DNA of 64,000 bases, from contig NW_015961959.1 in NCBI RefSeq assembly GCF_000497045.1, positions 744,001-808,000 of the forward strand, read 5' to 3'. The notes beneath the pieces are model-generated. The model was not told the DNA's origin. It made no database searches and saw only the letters and a program-made list of their open reading frames with translations. Positions 39,247 through 48,787 of this stretch are shown piece after piece. This stretch comes from Kalmanozyma brasiliensis GHG001 (Eukaryota > Basidiomycota > Ustilaginomycetes > Ustilaginales). Numbering within the stretch: position 1 is the first letter of the stretch; every line of letters begins with the position of its first letter. A program made the position numbers and the translations under genes.

Positions 39247-40992
39247 TCAGTGCCTGTAGAGACAGTCGTCCCCGTAAGGACACGCATCCCCTCTAGCTAC
39301 TGTGGGGCACTTGCGCCGTTTGAGGATGGCCCTCAGTCGCTCCTTGTGAAGCAGAGGGAGGGGTTCGTGCGAATACTTGCATCTCTCGCCTTCGTGGCAA
39401 CCTTGCGATGTCAGGTGGTGGAACAGGCACGGCGTCGACGCCAGTTGCTTGGTCTCGACAGCCACTGCCTCGTCCACATCGTGCTTGCGTTGAGCCAGAT
39501 CGTACAGCGACAGTTTGCCGTTCCGGAAGAGGTAATCGAGGTCGATCGCCCGATGCGCGTACTGCTTGTAATAGTTCGACTCGACTGCGTAGCCGGGCAC
39601 CTGGACCAGGTGCACTTTCTTCTCTAGCAAGCCCATTTCTCTGATCGCCCTGAGCTCCTCCATATACCCAAAATCGTCCAGTCCGCCCAAATAGGCTTTG
39701 AAGCAGTCGGGGTCTTGGATCGCATCTGCCAACGCTGCTTTGACGCGAAGGTCGGCTGCCTGATCGCCGCGTCCCACGTTGACAACGTAGTTGTGCAGGC
39801 TGCTGTCAGAGAGCCCCTGCCAGAAGTCGATAAAGGCTCCTCTCCGAACAATTCGAGTGCCTTCAAGAACTGTGGTGAGTGCATGGAGCGCACAGAAGGC
39901 ACGCACGCGCAGGTCGAGCATGTGCGGAACGAGTTGGTGCTTGTGCGCGATCTTATTACGCAGCTCTTCGTAGACAAATCTTCCGCCGTCGTAGCCTTGG
40001 GTCATGTGGCGCGGATCGAAGAGCAGGTTGTCTGCATCCAGGATGAGAACGATGTACTGACGGCGCCCTTGCGTGAGGGCCTGTCTGAGGAACGATGGAC
40101 GCTTAGGTGCTTCCTGTGCGGGCGTGTCGTCCAGGACTTGCTGATTTGGGCGCCAGGCGGTGTGGGATTGGTAGAATCCTGACAGATCATCCAGATCGGC
40201 ATTCTGGATGTCTGCGAGCGTCGGCCGCGTGAATTGCGGTTGTGGCTCTTGTGGTGGGGCACTGACTAGCTCTGAAAAAGGGTCCGATACGAATGCAAGT
40301 GCGTCCGATGCTGGTGCTGCCGTTTCGCTTGAACCCTCGATCTCGCCTTCACGCCGTTCTCTCTCCGCTATTGTCGTTACCGGAGTCCGAGTCGTCTTCG
40401 CGGAGAAGTAGGAGCGAAGCTGGTCTTGCATCAAAGCGAACGAGTCTTCTGGCTCGCTCTCGGCTTCAGCAGCTTCTTCCGATTCTTGTGTCTCTGGTGC
40501 AGCGTCCTGCGGTACCAACGTGTCGCGTTGTTTCGGCAGGTTTGCGCCCTTGTCGTCTACAGTTGAAAAGTCCGTGGCTTTCTCTTTGCCCTTTCGAGAC
40601 GGTCGTGCGGCCGTTTTCGCTTGCAAGTGTGACCGATCGTCTGACCCCTGCGACTGTGACTCCATCTTTCCAGCTGGCTTGCGTCTCATGTGTTTCCTCT
40701 CCTTGCTGCTCTGGCCAAGTTGTTCTCTTGGGACCCATTTACCGTTGTTCGGTGCGTCTTGCTTGCTTGGCAGCCTTTCTGACTCTACTGTCTCTTTTGG
40801 TTGGTATTTCCGGTCACGTCGCGCGTCTGATCCCCATTTGGATACTGCAAGCTCATCCGTCGACGTCGAGAGCATCCGTGTTGATGGTTGCCAGCAGGAC
40901 GGGCTGCGGATCACGGCCTGGGAGCTGCTGCTGCTGGAAGCAACAGCGTAGATCGCAGCCCTACTAAGCCTGCTGGAGCTCGCTGCCCACAT
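39247..40992 (-). CDS. CCCH zinc-finger protein with possible mitochondrial presequence
   Basis: The 581-residue protein ends with two CCCH-type fingers: C-x9-C-x5-C-x3-H (from CLFHHLTSQGC) and C-x8-C-x5-C-x3-H (from CPTVARGDAC). The final residue of the protein is the last zinc-ligating histidine. Before them, about residues 270-500, is a conserved alpha/beta region beginning YIVLILDADNLLFDP, with RNKIAHKHQLVPHML and KVHLVQVPGY. This resembles the N-terminal domain of fungal CCCH proteins (DUF7923, NYN-like). The first ~45 residues are acid-free and rich in Ser, Arg and Ala, suggesting mitochondrial import. An RNA-binding role is inferred. Start 40992 was chosen because the upstream part of the frame overlaps the promoter shared with REV7. 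Confidence 0.8.
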   Translation of the reverse strand: MWAASSSRLSRAAIYAVASSSSSSQAVIRSPSCWQPSTRMLSTSTDELAVSKWGSDARRDRKYQPKETVESERLPSKQDAPNNGKWVPREQLGQSSKERKHMRRKPAGKMESQSQGSDDRSHLQAKTAARPSRKGKEKATDFSTVDDKGANLPKQRDTLVPQDAAPETQESEEAAEAESEPEDSFALMQDQLRSYFSAKTTRTPVTTIAERERREGEIEGSSETAAPASDALAFVSDPFSELVSAPPQEPQPQFTRPTLADIQNADLDDLSGFYQSHTAWRPNQQVLDDTPAQEAPKRPSFLRQALTQGRRQYIVLILDADNLLFDPRHMTQGYDGGRFVYEELRNKIAHKHQLVPHMLDLRVRAFCALHALTTVLEGTRIVRRGAFIDFWQGLSDSSLHNYVVNVGRGDQAADLRVKAALADAIQDPDCFKAYLGGLDDFGYMEELRAIREMGLLEKKVHLVQVPGYAVESNYYKQYAHRAIDLDYLFRNGKLSLYDLAQRKHDVDEAVAVETKQLASTPCLFHHLTSQGCHEGERCKYSHEPLPLLHKERLRAILKRRKCPTVARGDACPYGDDCLYRH

Positions 40993-41284
40993 AGCGTCCG
41001 GCGCAATCCCCTTATAATCGCGATGCTGTCGAACGAGTGTGAAGATGAAGATGGACAAGGTCTCACTTTTCCTCCGCTGCAAGCTCCCTTTCTTCTTCCG
41101 CAAATTGGGCAAGCCGACATCCGAGACCGCATCAGCGTGTTGGACCCTGAAAGCTGAGTTGATGCAAGAACAACACTCGTGTCTTGCTTTCCAGCTACAT
41201 ACCACCCACCCTCGCATTCTCGGCATGCTAGATTCACAGACATAGAGAAGCGGAAACTCGCTTCTATTGCTTCATCTCTCAAAC
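40993..41284. promoter_or_regulatory. Bidirectional promoter between CCCH gene and REV7
   Basis: These 292 bases lie between two divergent start codons and must contain both promoters. No TATA box stands out. Sequence on either side is open in frame, but the composition changes at both ATGs. Confidence 0.55.
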
Positions 41285-42574
41285 ATGGACAAGGGAAAGG
41301 CTCGGCAGCTCGATGCCGAGACAGTTCCACCACGAGATCGACTCCAAGACTCACCGCTCACCTACAACCAGCTCGTCTCCGGCATCATCGACTTCCTCGA
41401 AGTTGCGTTCCACACCATCCTATGTATGCGCTCCGTATACCCGTACGACGTATTTGCGAGACGTAAGAAGTATAGCCATCCTTGCTACCAATCGCGGCAT
41501 CCAGGGCTCAACGAGTACATCTCACGCGTGCTTACGGCGCTCAGGGGCGAAATAGAGAAGAGTACCATCAGCAAGGTCATCCTTGTCATTCGGCCCAACG
41601 TCGTCGTTGAGCCCGCGGGCTTCGCTGGAAGCGGATCATCGGTGGGGGTAAGCTCGAGCGATGGAGGAGCGGGAAATCCTGCCGATGCGTACGAGCGTTT
41701 CGTCTTCAGCCTAGACTACATTCTGCCATCGACGTTGATAGATCCGCGGGATCGAGATCTGGCGATATCCAGCAACGTCACGAGCAGCGAGCTCGAGATG
41801 ATCTTCCGAGGCTTCATGCAGAAGCTAATGGTCGTTGACGGTATTCTGTACGATATGCCTTTGGCACCGGGGGCAAAGGGCAACGATGGCGATGCTACAG
41901 CTGCAGAGCTGACCTTCGCGGTGGTTCTCGAGATGGCAGACGAAGACACATCGCCCTCTGGCAAGGATCGCAACGAAGCGACAACCGGTGACTGGATTCC
42001 TGCAGATGCGGAGAACCTCGGTCGAACCCATAGAAAAGATACACGCGCAGCCGACAACGGTCATGCTGCCGACTCAACACCGAAGATCCGGCCTATCAAA
42101 ACGCTCGATTCGGGCGTCATCAATCTCATGCTCTACGTCGAAGAGGACATCTACGCGAAGTCGGGCAAGACTCGCCCTCCACGCAGCTCACCGTCGAAAC
42201 GCAACACCGTCCGCCCGACCTCTGCACAGCCCACACGCACGCACGGGGTGGAAGACGACCTCCTCCACTCCAAGGCAACGCAGATCGACGTCTCGTCCGT
42301 CACAGCGGCGGCAGGCAATGCGAGGGAGCTCAAGAACCGAGCGCGTCGCTTGGACGCCGAACGCGATCTAGACCAGCCAGCTCTGGCCGAAGCCGAGGCT
42401 GAGCCGGACATCGCGCAGGCGAAGAGCAAACGGAAGCGCGCGAGGATGGTGCTCGGCGAGACGAGGGCGGCAGAGTCGGCGTCCGAGTCGTCCGAGTCCG
42501 CGCCGAGCTCGCCTAGTGGAAGCAGCCAGAGTGTCAGGGATGATTTCGGCGGTCAGCTCAGTGGTGGGTTCTGA
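41285..42574 (+). CDS. REV7: REV7/MAD2L2-like HORMA protein
   Basis: The 429-residue protein contains the Rev7 HORMA domain, an accessory subunit of DNA polymerase zeta in translesion synthesis. The start IIDFLEVAFHTILCMRSVYP is diagnostic, followed by DVFARRKKYSHPCYQSRHPGL in segments and ALRGEIEKSTISKVILVI. FVFSLDYIL and SSELEMIFRGFMQKLM continue the fold. A Gly/Ser insert and an acidic insert interrupt the domain, which closes around the segment GVINLMLYVEEDIYAKS near residue 295. A disordered Ser/Ala/Arg-rich tail of about 125 residues with basic blocks (KSKRKRARM) follows; human MAD2L2 has none, being about 211 residues. The start at 41285 fits the family; six codons upstream are in frame. 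The stop is 30 bases from that of RIT1. Confidence 0.85.
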   Translation: MDKGKARQLDAETVPPRDRLQDSPLTYNQLVSGIIDFLEVAFHTILCMRSVYPYDVFARRKKYSHPCYQSRHPGLNEYISRVLTALRGEIEKSTISKVILVIRPNVVVEPAGFAGSGSSVGVSSSDGGAGNPADAYERFVFSLDYILPSTLIDPRDRDLAISSNVTSSELEMIFRGFMQKLMVVDGILYDMPLAPGAKGNDGDATAAELTFAVVLEMADEDTSPSGKDRNEATTGDWIPADAENLGRTHRKDTRAADNGHAADSTPKIRPIKTLDSGVINLMLYVEEDIYAKSGKTRPPRSSPSKRNTVRPTSAQPTRTHGVEDDLLHSKATQIDVSSVTAAAGNARELKNRARRLDAERDLDQPALAEAEAEPDIAQAKSKRKRARMVLGETRAAESASESSESAPSSPSGSSQSVRDDFGGQLSGGF

Positions 42575-42604
42575 AGATTGCTATGCTGTGTTCTATGCTA
42601 TGCT

Positions 42605-44266
42605 CTATCTATCATGCGTGGACAGTGTCGTCTTCAGACTGTCAGTGTTGGTGGACGGTCTGTGACGATGGCTGATGAGAAGTTCGTTGACTCGCAGCAG
42701 GAACGCTCTACTCGGGGCAGCACGAGGATTAGCACTGACTAGCCACTGAAGTCGTCGTTTTGTTGTGTCTTTGCTAATTGCCTCTCTGTGCCTGGTGCAC
42801 TCTTGCGACTCGGGGTTTAGTCGGCGTTGATCGTCAAAGCATGACGCCAGGATGGCCACGACGAGGCTACCAGAGAGATCCTTGCCATCCTGGCAACAAA
42901 CCAGCACCGTTCTGTGCGCTTCCGATGAAGCAGGAGCTGCAGTCAGGGTGCGATGTGCCGCCTCGATGACTGGCGGAAAGGTGATGCGAATGGTAGAGAG
43001 GCCCTTCTTGTTGGGCATCATGTGCAGCGAAAGGACCTTAGATTGAGGAGCCGAAAGGCTGAGGGCGGTCAGCGACGCTACGAGATCGAGTGTAGTGCTG
43101 CTTGTATCAGCAGGCTGGCTCGTGAAGTGTATGATCAGGTCGTACCGCTCCTTTTCTTCATCCGTGAAGACGTGAACTGCAGCTCTCGAGCCGATGAAGA
43201 CGCCTGTGTCACCGACCTCGGTGTCACCACCGCTTCCATTTGCAGCTGTCTGATTGCCGATCTCTTGCGAAGCATTCTCGGATCTGCCAAGCGGTGTGAA
43301 CCAGTGTCCACCCAAGTTCGCCTCGCTAGCTGCGTCGTCCGCGACGATCCGATCCACCAAGCTTTCGATCTGGGCCTTGTCGCAAGCTAGGAGCTCGTCG
43401 TGGTGCTTCCAGAACATGTCCGGCGTCAGACCTCTGGCCCAGTTCTCGTGGTCGTCGCCTGCACCTTGCACGTAGACAAACCCACCCTTTGATCCTTCGA
43501 TCCCAACCGATTCATCGCGGCCCAGATTCGCCGAGTCCGAAACGAAGTGCGATGCCGACACCAGCACTATCGGGGTGAAGTCCCTGAGGTCGGCTTGCAT
43601 CGAAGTTGAGATTCCTTCGAGGTCCGTCTGAGGCGTGACGAAGATCGGCTTGAGCGGCTTTCCCAGTCGTGGCACATCGAGATCCGAGTTGAGTAGTGTG
43701 TCAACAAAGCCGTCTATCCTGGCCTCGATCTGATCGTGCTCTGTGGGCGGTATCATCCATGACGGCGTCACGAGTGCGTACCCTCCCAAGCCATGGGCGG
43801 GACTACCGTACTTTCGATTCGATGCCCTGTTCAGCACAGTGCACCATATTGGTATTGTCTTGCTCAGCGCGTCCGGCATGCTTTTTCCTCTACGTGTTGA
43901 GTCGACAACAATCGCACCGCCAGCATCAACAATGCTTGGAACGAGATACAGGTTGGACCGCTTCAAGCTAAACCCCCACTGGTGTGTATGCCCGTCGGTC
44001 GACTTGAAGTACGACACGGCCGACGTGATACGAGGATCGGTGTACCATGCTCCACATCGAAGATTGGCCGTAAGCAGAAGTGACGGAAAGAACGAGTGCA
44101 CCTTGCGGATGAAGGCGGCATCTTGAGCGATCGAGTGGAGCTTGTTGTAGATGTGCCGGGATTCGCGCTTGATGCGGTCGCTGTGCTGCCAGTCTTGACG
44201 CGAGGCCGAGGCGCAGGAGACGCCTCCTCCCGGAAGATTGGCGATCTCCATGTCAACATGTTGCAT
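42605..44266 (-). CDS. RIT1: Initiator tRNA phosphoribosyl transferase RIT1
   Basis: The 553-residue protein matches yeast Rit1, which adds 2'-O-ribosyl phosphate to A64 of initiator tRNA so that it is not used in elongation. Diagnostic segments are RESRHIYNKLHSIAQD, LRCGAWYTDP, SYFKSTDGHTHQWGFSLKR, IVVDSTRRGKSMPDALSKT and IPIWCTVLNRA, plus QGAGDDHENWARGLTPDMFW. The C-terminal part (VLVCCQDGKDLSGSLVVAIL) is the DUSP-like domain, in which the CxxGxD loop resembles a phosphatase P-loop. The frame runs to 44353; I prefer the ATG at 44266, but one at 44251 is also possible. It is a single exon and converges on REV7. Confidence 0.88.
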   Translation of the reverse strand: MQHVDMEIANLPGGGVSCASASRQDWQHSDRIKRESRHIYNKLHSIAQDAAFIRKVHSFFPSLLLTANLRCGAWYTDPRITSAVSYFKSTDGHTHQWGFSLKRSNLYLVPSIVDAGGAIVVDSTRRGKSMPDALSKTIPIWCTVLNRASNRKYGSPAHGLGGYALVTPSWMIPPTEHDQIEARIDGFVDTLLNSDLDVPRLGKPLKPIFVTPQTDLEGISTSMQADLRDFTPIVLVSASHFVSDSANLGRDESVGIEGSKGGFVYVQGAGDDHENWARGLTPDMFWKHHDELLACDKAQIESLVDRIVADDAASEANLGGHWFTPLGRSENASQEIGNQTAANGSGGDTEVGDTGVFIGSRAAVHVFTDEEKERYDLIIHFTSQPADTSSTTLDLVASLTALSLSAPQSKVLSLHMMPNKKGLSTIRITFPPVIEAAHRTLTAAPASSEAHRTVLVCCQDGKDLSGSLVVAILASCFDDQRRLNPESQECTRHREAISKDTTKRRLQWLVSANPRAAPSRAFLLRVNELLISHRHRPSTNTDSLKTTLSTHDR

Positions 44267-44772
44267 GTGGTTCGCTGCCAGAGGCTCAAGGTACCGCAAT
44301 GGAAAGGAGGTGTAGAAGGAAGCTCCAAAAAGGCTCGAGCTCGAGAAGCACAAAAAAAGAAGGTTGAGGACCCTGAATTTCCTTTGCGTCGTGCAGCAAA
44401 GTGATGGTGCCTGAAGCGGTAACTCAAATGCTTCTCAAACCATCACTATGGACGTCGACGCTCGAGCTTTGGTGTGTCGAGTCAAGGCAAAGTCCCTAGC
44501 TTCCAGCAACGACAGTCGATGAGCTATCGAGACGCTCACACGGCACCTCAGGCAAGTCTCACGGATAGAAATGATTCCGCTCCTTACCTCCTACTAAAGC
44601 TCGTCCCGCATCCACCAAACTAAACAAGCACCCTCCGCTCTTCGACATCAGTGAGATCGGCACTGCAACGACCCACACGGACAGTCGAACACTGGTCAAA
44701 GTCGGTCTTCGTGAGACGGGACTGGTAAATTGAGTGTTCTGTATTGATCAAACGTCGATAATTGTTTGCTGC
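44267..44772. other. Intergenic region, no gene seen
   Basis: These 506 bases carry the RIT1 promoter and the 3' flank of the cytochrome b5 gene. No coding or RNA feature was recognised. Confidence 0.5.
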
Positions 44773-45316
44773 TTAGAGTTTAGCGGAGTCCTTGAACTCG
44801 CCGATGTGGTACTCAGCGGCGACCTTCTCGAGGATCTTCTCGCTGTGGTAGGTCCAGAAGGCCTCAGTGGAGTCCTTGCCGCAGTTCTTGAGCAAGATCT
44901 TCTTTCCGCCCGGGTGCTGTTTGTAGTTTCGAAGATGATAGATATGACCAAGTCGAAGTTGTGAGACAAGGACACGGTAGTGGAGATTGTCAGTACGAGC
45001 CTGTCCTTTGACGCCACGTCTGACATGTAGGGTCAGAGTTAGGGGCACCACTTACGTCGTCAAGAAACTTGGTGACGTCGTACACCTTGCCTTCGACGAC
45101 GGTCCAAGCCGACTCCTCTGTAGAAGCCAATGTGGAAAAGTTTGATCGAGATCGTCGCATTGCATTGCGAGGGCGAGGGCAAGTGAGAGGAAGTGGTCAG
45201 CAGGCGTACGAGAGTCAGGACGTGCTCGACCACTGAGCCAAGGTAAGCTTAGCTGTGCGGTGGGACTTACCGGACTTGTGGTTCTTGAGCTCGTTGGCGT
45301 CGATCTGCTTGCCCAT
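44773..45316 (-). CDS. Short cytochrome b5-like protein ending in AKL
   Basis: The gene has three exons on the minus strand: 45316-45271, 45117-45056 and 44916-44773. The introns are 153 and 139 bases with GTAAGT donors and CAG acceptors, so introns exceed the coding sequence (252 bases). The spliced protein has 83 residues: one complete b5 fold with the first heme-ligating histidine in FLDDHPGGKK and the second in FWTYHSEKIL. There is no signal peptide and no C-terminal membrane anchor. The last three residues, AKL, form a canonical-type peroxisomal targeting signal 1. It may carry electrons to a desaturase, hydroxylase or reductase in that organelle, or in the cytosol. The partner is unknown. 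Confidence 0.85.
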
Positions 45317-45762
45317 GATGTACAGCTTTCTACTTTGCGGTATCGGATTGTTTCGTGAGATGAGAATGCAGAGGAATGCCAAAGCGAACGCTAGAGGAAG
45401 TCCGCGCGGTATGATGGTAGTTGCTATCAGCCAAGCATCAAGGATAACGGCGGATCAAGGGTTCTCTGTGGGGATCGAGCTACAGTATCCACCGGCAGTG
45501 CGCGCTTAGCCTGGAGCCGTGAGCCGGAAATGTGAAATGCAAGAGTGGATCGTCTGCCAATGCCAAATTTGGATTTCCAAACAACGCATTTGCCATTGGT
45601 CAGGCTCTACCGGCAGCTTATGCCTTCTCGGCCGAAATACGATTGCACACTCACCAGAGCAGAGCCGTTGCGCATTGGTTGCCTTGATGGTGTCGACATT
45701 TGGTATGATGTCTGACCATATCGTACAAGAAAGCAAAGCATCGGAGCAGCAGAGGCCAAAAT
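45317..45762. other. Intergenic region, no gene seen
   Basis: These 446 bases lie upstream of the cytochrome b5 gene and downstream of the hydrolase gene. Two antisense-overlapping frames of about 100 codons (45506-45830) have no domain. Confidence 0.5.
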
Positions 45763-46923
45763 CTAAAGAGGCGCCAGCACGCCCCACCTCCAAATCCACT
45801 CGCCTGCCTCCTCTACCATATCTTCCGTGACTTCGTGACCCACGCCTGGTCTGCGATGAATTTTCAACCCTGGCATCTCGCCTCGGTTCCCTGTTGGCTC
45901 GCCCACCACGAGTCCCTTCAAGAAGTCTTCGTTCCAGTCCCAGTGCACCAGCTTGTCGTTGGCACCGCTGAGCACGCAGATCTTCTTGCCCCAGAAGGGA
46001 TTCTTTCGTGCATCGAAGCTGTCGTAAGCCGTGTTGGCTGGATCGATCTGCGCAACGAGCGCTTTCAGGCTGGACGGCACGTATGGTGGGCCGTTGGTCA
46101 CAAACGATGTCTTGGTGCGCGAGTTCAACAGCCGCGAAAAGTCAGGCATGCCGATGAAAGGAACACCGATCTTGATGCGTGGGTCGTTGGCGAGGACGTG
46201 CCAGGTCGCATGCCCACCCAGCGACTTGCCTGTGATGACGAATTCGGCAACCGTCCTGTCATCCTGCGGGAAGAGGTAGGCAGGGAGGAAGTCGACGAGG
46301 AACGAGGCATCGCGTGCATCACCCACGATCATTCCGTAGAGGTCCATGGCATGACGCGTGTTGCCCTGCTTCCACGCTTTCTGACCTTGAGGATTGGTTG
46401 TACGCTGTCCATGATTGCGAGCGTCGAAGCTCACGACGAGGTGATCGCGCTGTATCGACGAGGTCGCGACGAGGCCCTCGTTCTGCTCGTTCTGATGAGC
46501 CACCTTGTCGCGCGAGATGCGGTCGTAGAGTTGACGGACAATCTTCTCCTCGTTGTCGGCAGAACCGCCTCGCCCATGCATGTGGATGATCAGACAGACC
46601 GGAGGCGGTGGTGGTGCACTAGCCCGAGATGGAGCGGGTGTGAGCTCGTTCAGACCAAACACGTTGACGGGGAGCCCGGCAATGTCGACAACGACTTTGG
46701 AAATATCGTTGCCGTACTTGTGCGAGGCTGGCGGCAAAGGCTCATCGTCCTCGTCGTCGTCCTTCGGAGCTGCACCCTTCGCAGGTCGAGAGGATGCGCG
46801 CTTCTGCACATCGGGCACCTCTGGAACTTGAGGTTGTACTTCGCCGGTTGAAGGGCCCGCCGCTGCTGCCGAAGACGAGGCGAGTTGCCTCCTGCTTTTC
46901 TTCTTGCCGATACCGAAGACCAT
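45763..46923 (-). CDS. Alpha/beta hydrolase of unknown substrate
   Basis: The 386-residue protein has a low-complexity N-terminus (Lys/Arg, Ala, acidic DDDEDDE) followed by an alpha/beta-hydrolase core. The oxyanion region is LIIHMHGRGGSADN, and the nucleophile elbow is FVITGKSLGGHATWH, where the serine of GxSxG is the nucleophile. The acid is probably in VLSGANDKLVHWD and the histidine in RRPGVGHEVTEDMVEE. It resembles small serine hydrolases or dienelactone-hydrolase-like proteins. No signal peptide or membrane anchor is visible. The start at 46923 (MVFGIGKKK) is preferred; the frame extends 66 codons upstream. Confidence 0.82.
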   Translation of the reverse strand: MVFGIGKKKSRRQLASSSAAAAGPSTGEVQPQVPEVPDVQKRASSRPAKGAAPKDDDEDDEPLPPASHKYGNDISKVVVDIAGLPVNVFGLNELTPAPSRASAPPPPPVCLIIHMHGRGGSADNEEKIVRQLYDRISRDKVAHQNEQNEGLVATSSIQRDHLVVSFDARNHGQRTTNPQGQKAWKQGNTRHAMDLYGMIVGDARDASFLVDFLPAYLFPQDDRTVAEFVITGKSLGGHATWHVLANDPRIKIGVPFIGMPDFSRLLNSRTKTSFVTNGPPYVPSSLKALVAQIDPANTAYDSFDARKNPFWGKKICVLSGANDKLVHWDWNEDFLKGLVVGEPTGNRGEMPGLKIHRRPGVGHEVTEDMVEEAGEWIWRWGVLAPL

Positions 46924-47438
46924 GTTGTCGTGTTGTGAATGGCAGTGGCGTAGATGATGGAAGTGAGAACCATAGACTTCGACCAAGCTCGGGCCTTGCC
47001 TCTTCAGGGGCTCTGAAACCTTGATACTGAGTGCCAAGAGCGGGGTCCAAAGTGTCAAACCAGCGGCTCGTGTGCCATGCGCAGGCGATCCACCTCGCAT
47101 GTGCCATTTCGCCGAGCTCAATGCCGAGACTCAAAACAGAGCTCCAATCGTGGCGCCAAAAGCTGATATGTGTTAAGCCCGCGTTTCCGTTCGCCGTCTC
47201 GAAAAATGAAAAGTGGAGATTTTCACTCGGATGGCCTGCAGACGGTGACGTGAAGCAGCAACGAAACAAAGCTCGAGTTGAACGCACGTTCCACCTTCTG
47301 ATTTGAAAAACAGGTCTGCTTTCTTCCTCCTCCGCTCGACACACGTCACCGCCCGTCCTCGTCCTGCCATCCTTTCTTCCCGTCTGCCACCACCCTCAAC
47401 CCTTTTCCGGACCATCTTCAACATCACATTGTGCCATC
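46924..47438. other. Divergent promoter between hydrolase and polytopic protein
   Basis: These 515 bases contain both upstream regions, with a CT-rich leader (about 47300-47410) before the plus-strand ATG. Nothing else is recognised. Confidence 0.5.
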
Positions 47439-48629
47439 ATGGGTAAAGGCTCTCTTCTGCCCATCTTGGGCCTCGCACTCGCCGGCTTGCTCGCTGGTGC
47501 CGCATCCGAATACACTGCTTTCTTCCTCACCAAGGATGGCTCCTTCCGCGCCACTGTCGAAGCGTGCAATCTTCCGGCTCGACAAAAGCTCAAGACCGAT
47601 CTGACCCACGGCGCAGCTCCGCTCCTCGATAACACGCTTTGTGCCACCATGGGCTTCTTCAAGCTGAGCATGCAGAAGCGACTCAACGTCGGTCTCTTTG
47701 CCATCATGATTGCCTTCACCCTGCCTCTCTCCTACCGACTCTGCTTCCAGGCCGTCTCGCCGAACCGCAAGTCGACCTTCAACGCCGGCATCTTCCTCGT
47801 CCTGCTCAACACCGTCGGTGCTGCGCTGGGCCTCGGACCCTGGTCGTGCATCTTCTTCTCGCTCGTCTACCTTCCCGCGGCGTACAGCTCCATGAAGACC
47901 TCCAAGGCGTCCGTCCTCCCCGTCCCCACACCCGCATGGAACATCTACGTCGCCAACCTGCTTCACGTCGGCATTGGCGCCGTCGCAGCCATCACGGTCT
48001 TTGGCGACTCGGCCAGCGCGCTCTGGCACCACGCTGCGCTCCTGATCCAATTCGCCGGTCTCGCCTACCTCCCCATCGCATGGGTGAGCTTCCGCACGCC
48101 CAAGGTGAACGACGAGGCCAAATCCCGCAGTATCATCCGTCGCTTCGACGCTGAGGGGGTCAGTTACGCCTTCGAACGCACTTGGTCGTACTACCGCAAG
48201 ATGGCGGCGTTTTCCACGGTGATCTACTGGTACGGGCTCAACCGTGTCATCCGCGGCGTCTTCTTCCAGGGTGAGACGTTGGATGCTGTATCGTTCTTCT
48301 GGTTTGGAGACATTGCCGGTGCTGTGGCAGCGACAGTGTTGCTGGTGGTGGCGGAGAAGACGACGTTTAGGAGCAAGGCGGCGATTCATCCGGTGACGGG
48401 AGAACCAAGGTCGCCGTTGGAGATCGAGTGCGATAAAGCCATCGCAAAGGCGCCGGCGGGTTCGCCGTGGTTGGAGAAGACGACGATGGGTTTCATTGTG
48501 GCGAGTCTCGTCGGTGGGCCTGGGTTTGCCGCCAGCATGTGGTGGTGCAGCGGCGAGGAGGAGTTGGGTTGGAAGGCGCGCAAGTCGTGGAGGGAGACCG
48601 TGGCTGTCGAGGGTAAGAAGACCAAGTAA
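47439..48629 (+). CDS. Polytopic membrane protein of unknown function
   Basis: The 396-residue protein has seven or eight hydrophobic segments: LLPILGLALAGLLAGAA at the start, then VGLFAIMIAFTLPLSY, AGIFLVLLNTVGAALGLG, IYVANLLHVGIGAVAAITVFG, AALLIQFAGLAYLPIAWV, AGAVAATVLLVVAEK and MGFIVASLVGGPGFAASMW. The C-terminus is Lys-rich (EGKKTK), which resembles a di-lysine ER-retrieval signal without matching it exactly. I recognise no family. A long frame on the opposite strand (47424-48677) is a composition shadow. The gene is one exon. Confidence 0.75.
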   Translation: MGKGSLLPILGLALAGLLAGAASEYTAFFLTKDGSFRATVEACNLPARQKLKTDLTHGAAPLLDNTLCATMGFFKLSMQKRLNVGLFAIMIAFTLPLSYRLCFQAVSPNRKSTFNAGIFLVLLNTVGAALGLGPWSCIFFSLVYLPAAYSSMKTSKASVLPVPTPAWNIYVANLLHVGIGAVAAITVFGDSASALWHHAALLIQFAGLAYLPIAWVSFRTPKVNDEAKSRSIIRRFDAEGVSYAFERTWSYYRKMAAFSTVIYWYGLNRVIRGVFFQGETLDAVSFFWFGDIAGAVAATVLLVVAEKTTFRSKAAIHPVTGEPRSPLEIECDKAIAKAPAGSPWLEKTTMGFIVASLVGGPGFAASMWWCSGEEELGWKARKSWRETVAVEGKKTK

Positions 48630-48787
48630 GGCGGCACCAATCAAAGGTCCACGGCTTTGCTGCTCTACCATGTCCATTCTGTAGATAGTCGCTGCTCAAT
48701 CTGTATCTTTACGACGGGCTTCAAATCACCGAGCGGTAGGCTGTGAAGAGGACGTGGTCGCATTCTTGAATGGTCGCATTACTTCTT

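Noticed and set aside
47424..48677. Minus-strand frame of 417 codons opposite the polytopic protein gene
   Set aside because: It has no domain, is rich in Arg, Asp and His, and mirrors a gene with good membrane-segment structure; it is a codon-bias shadow.
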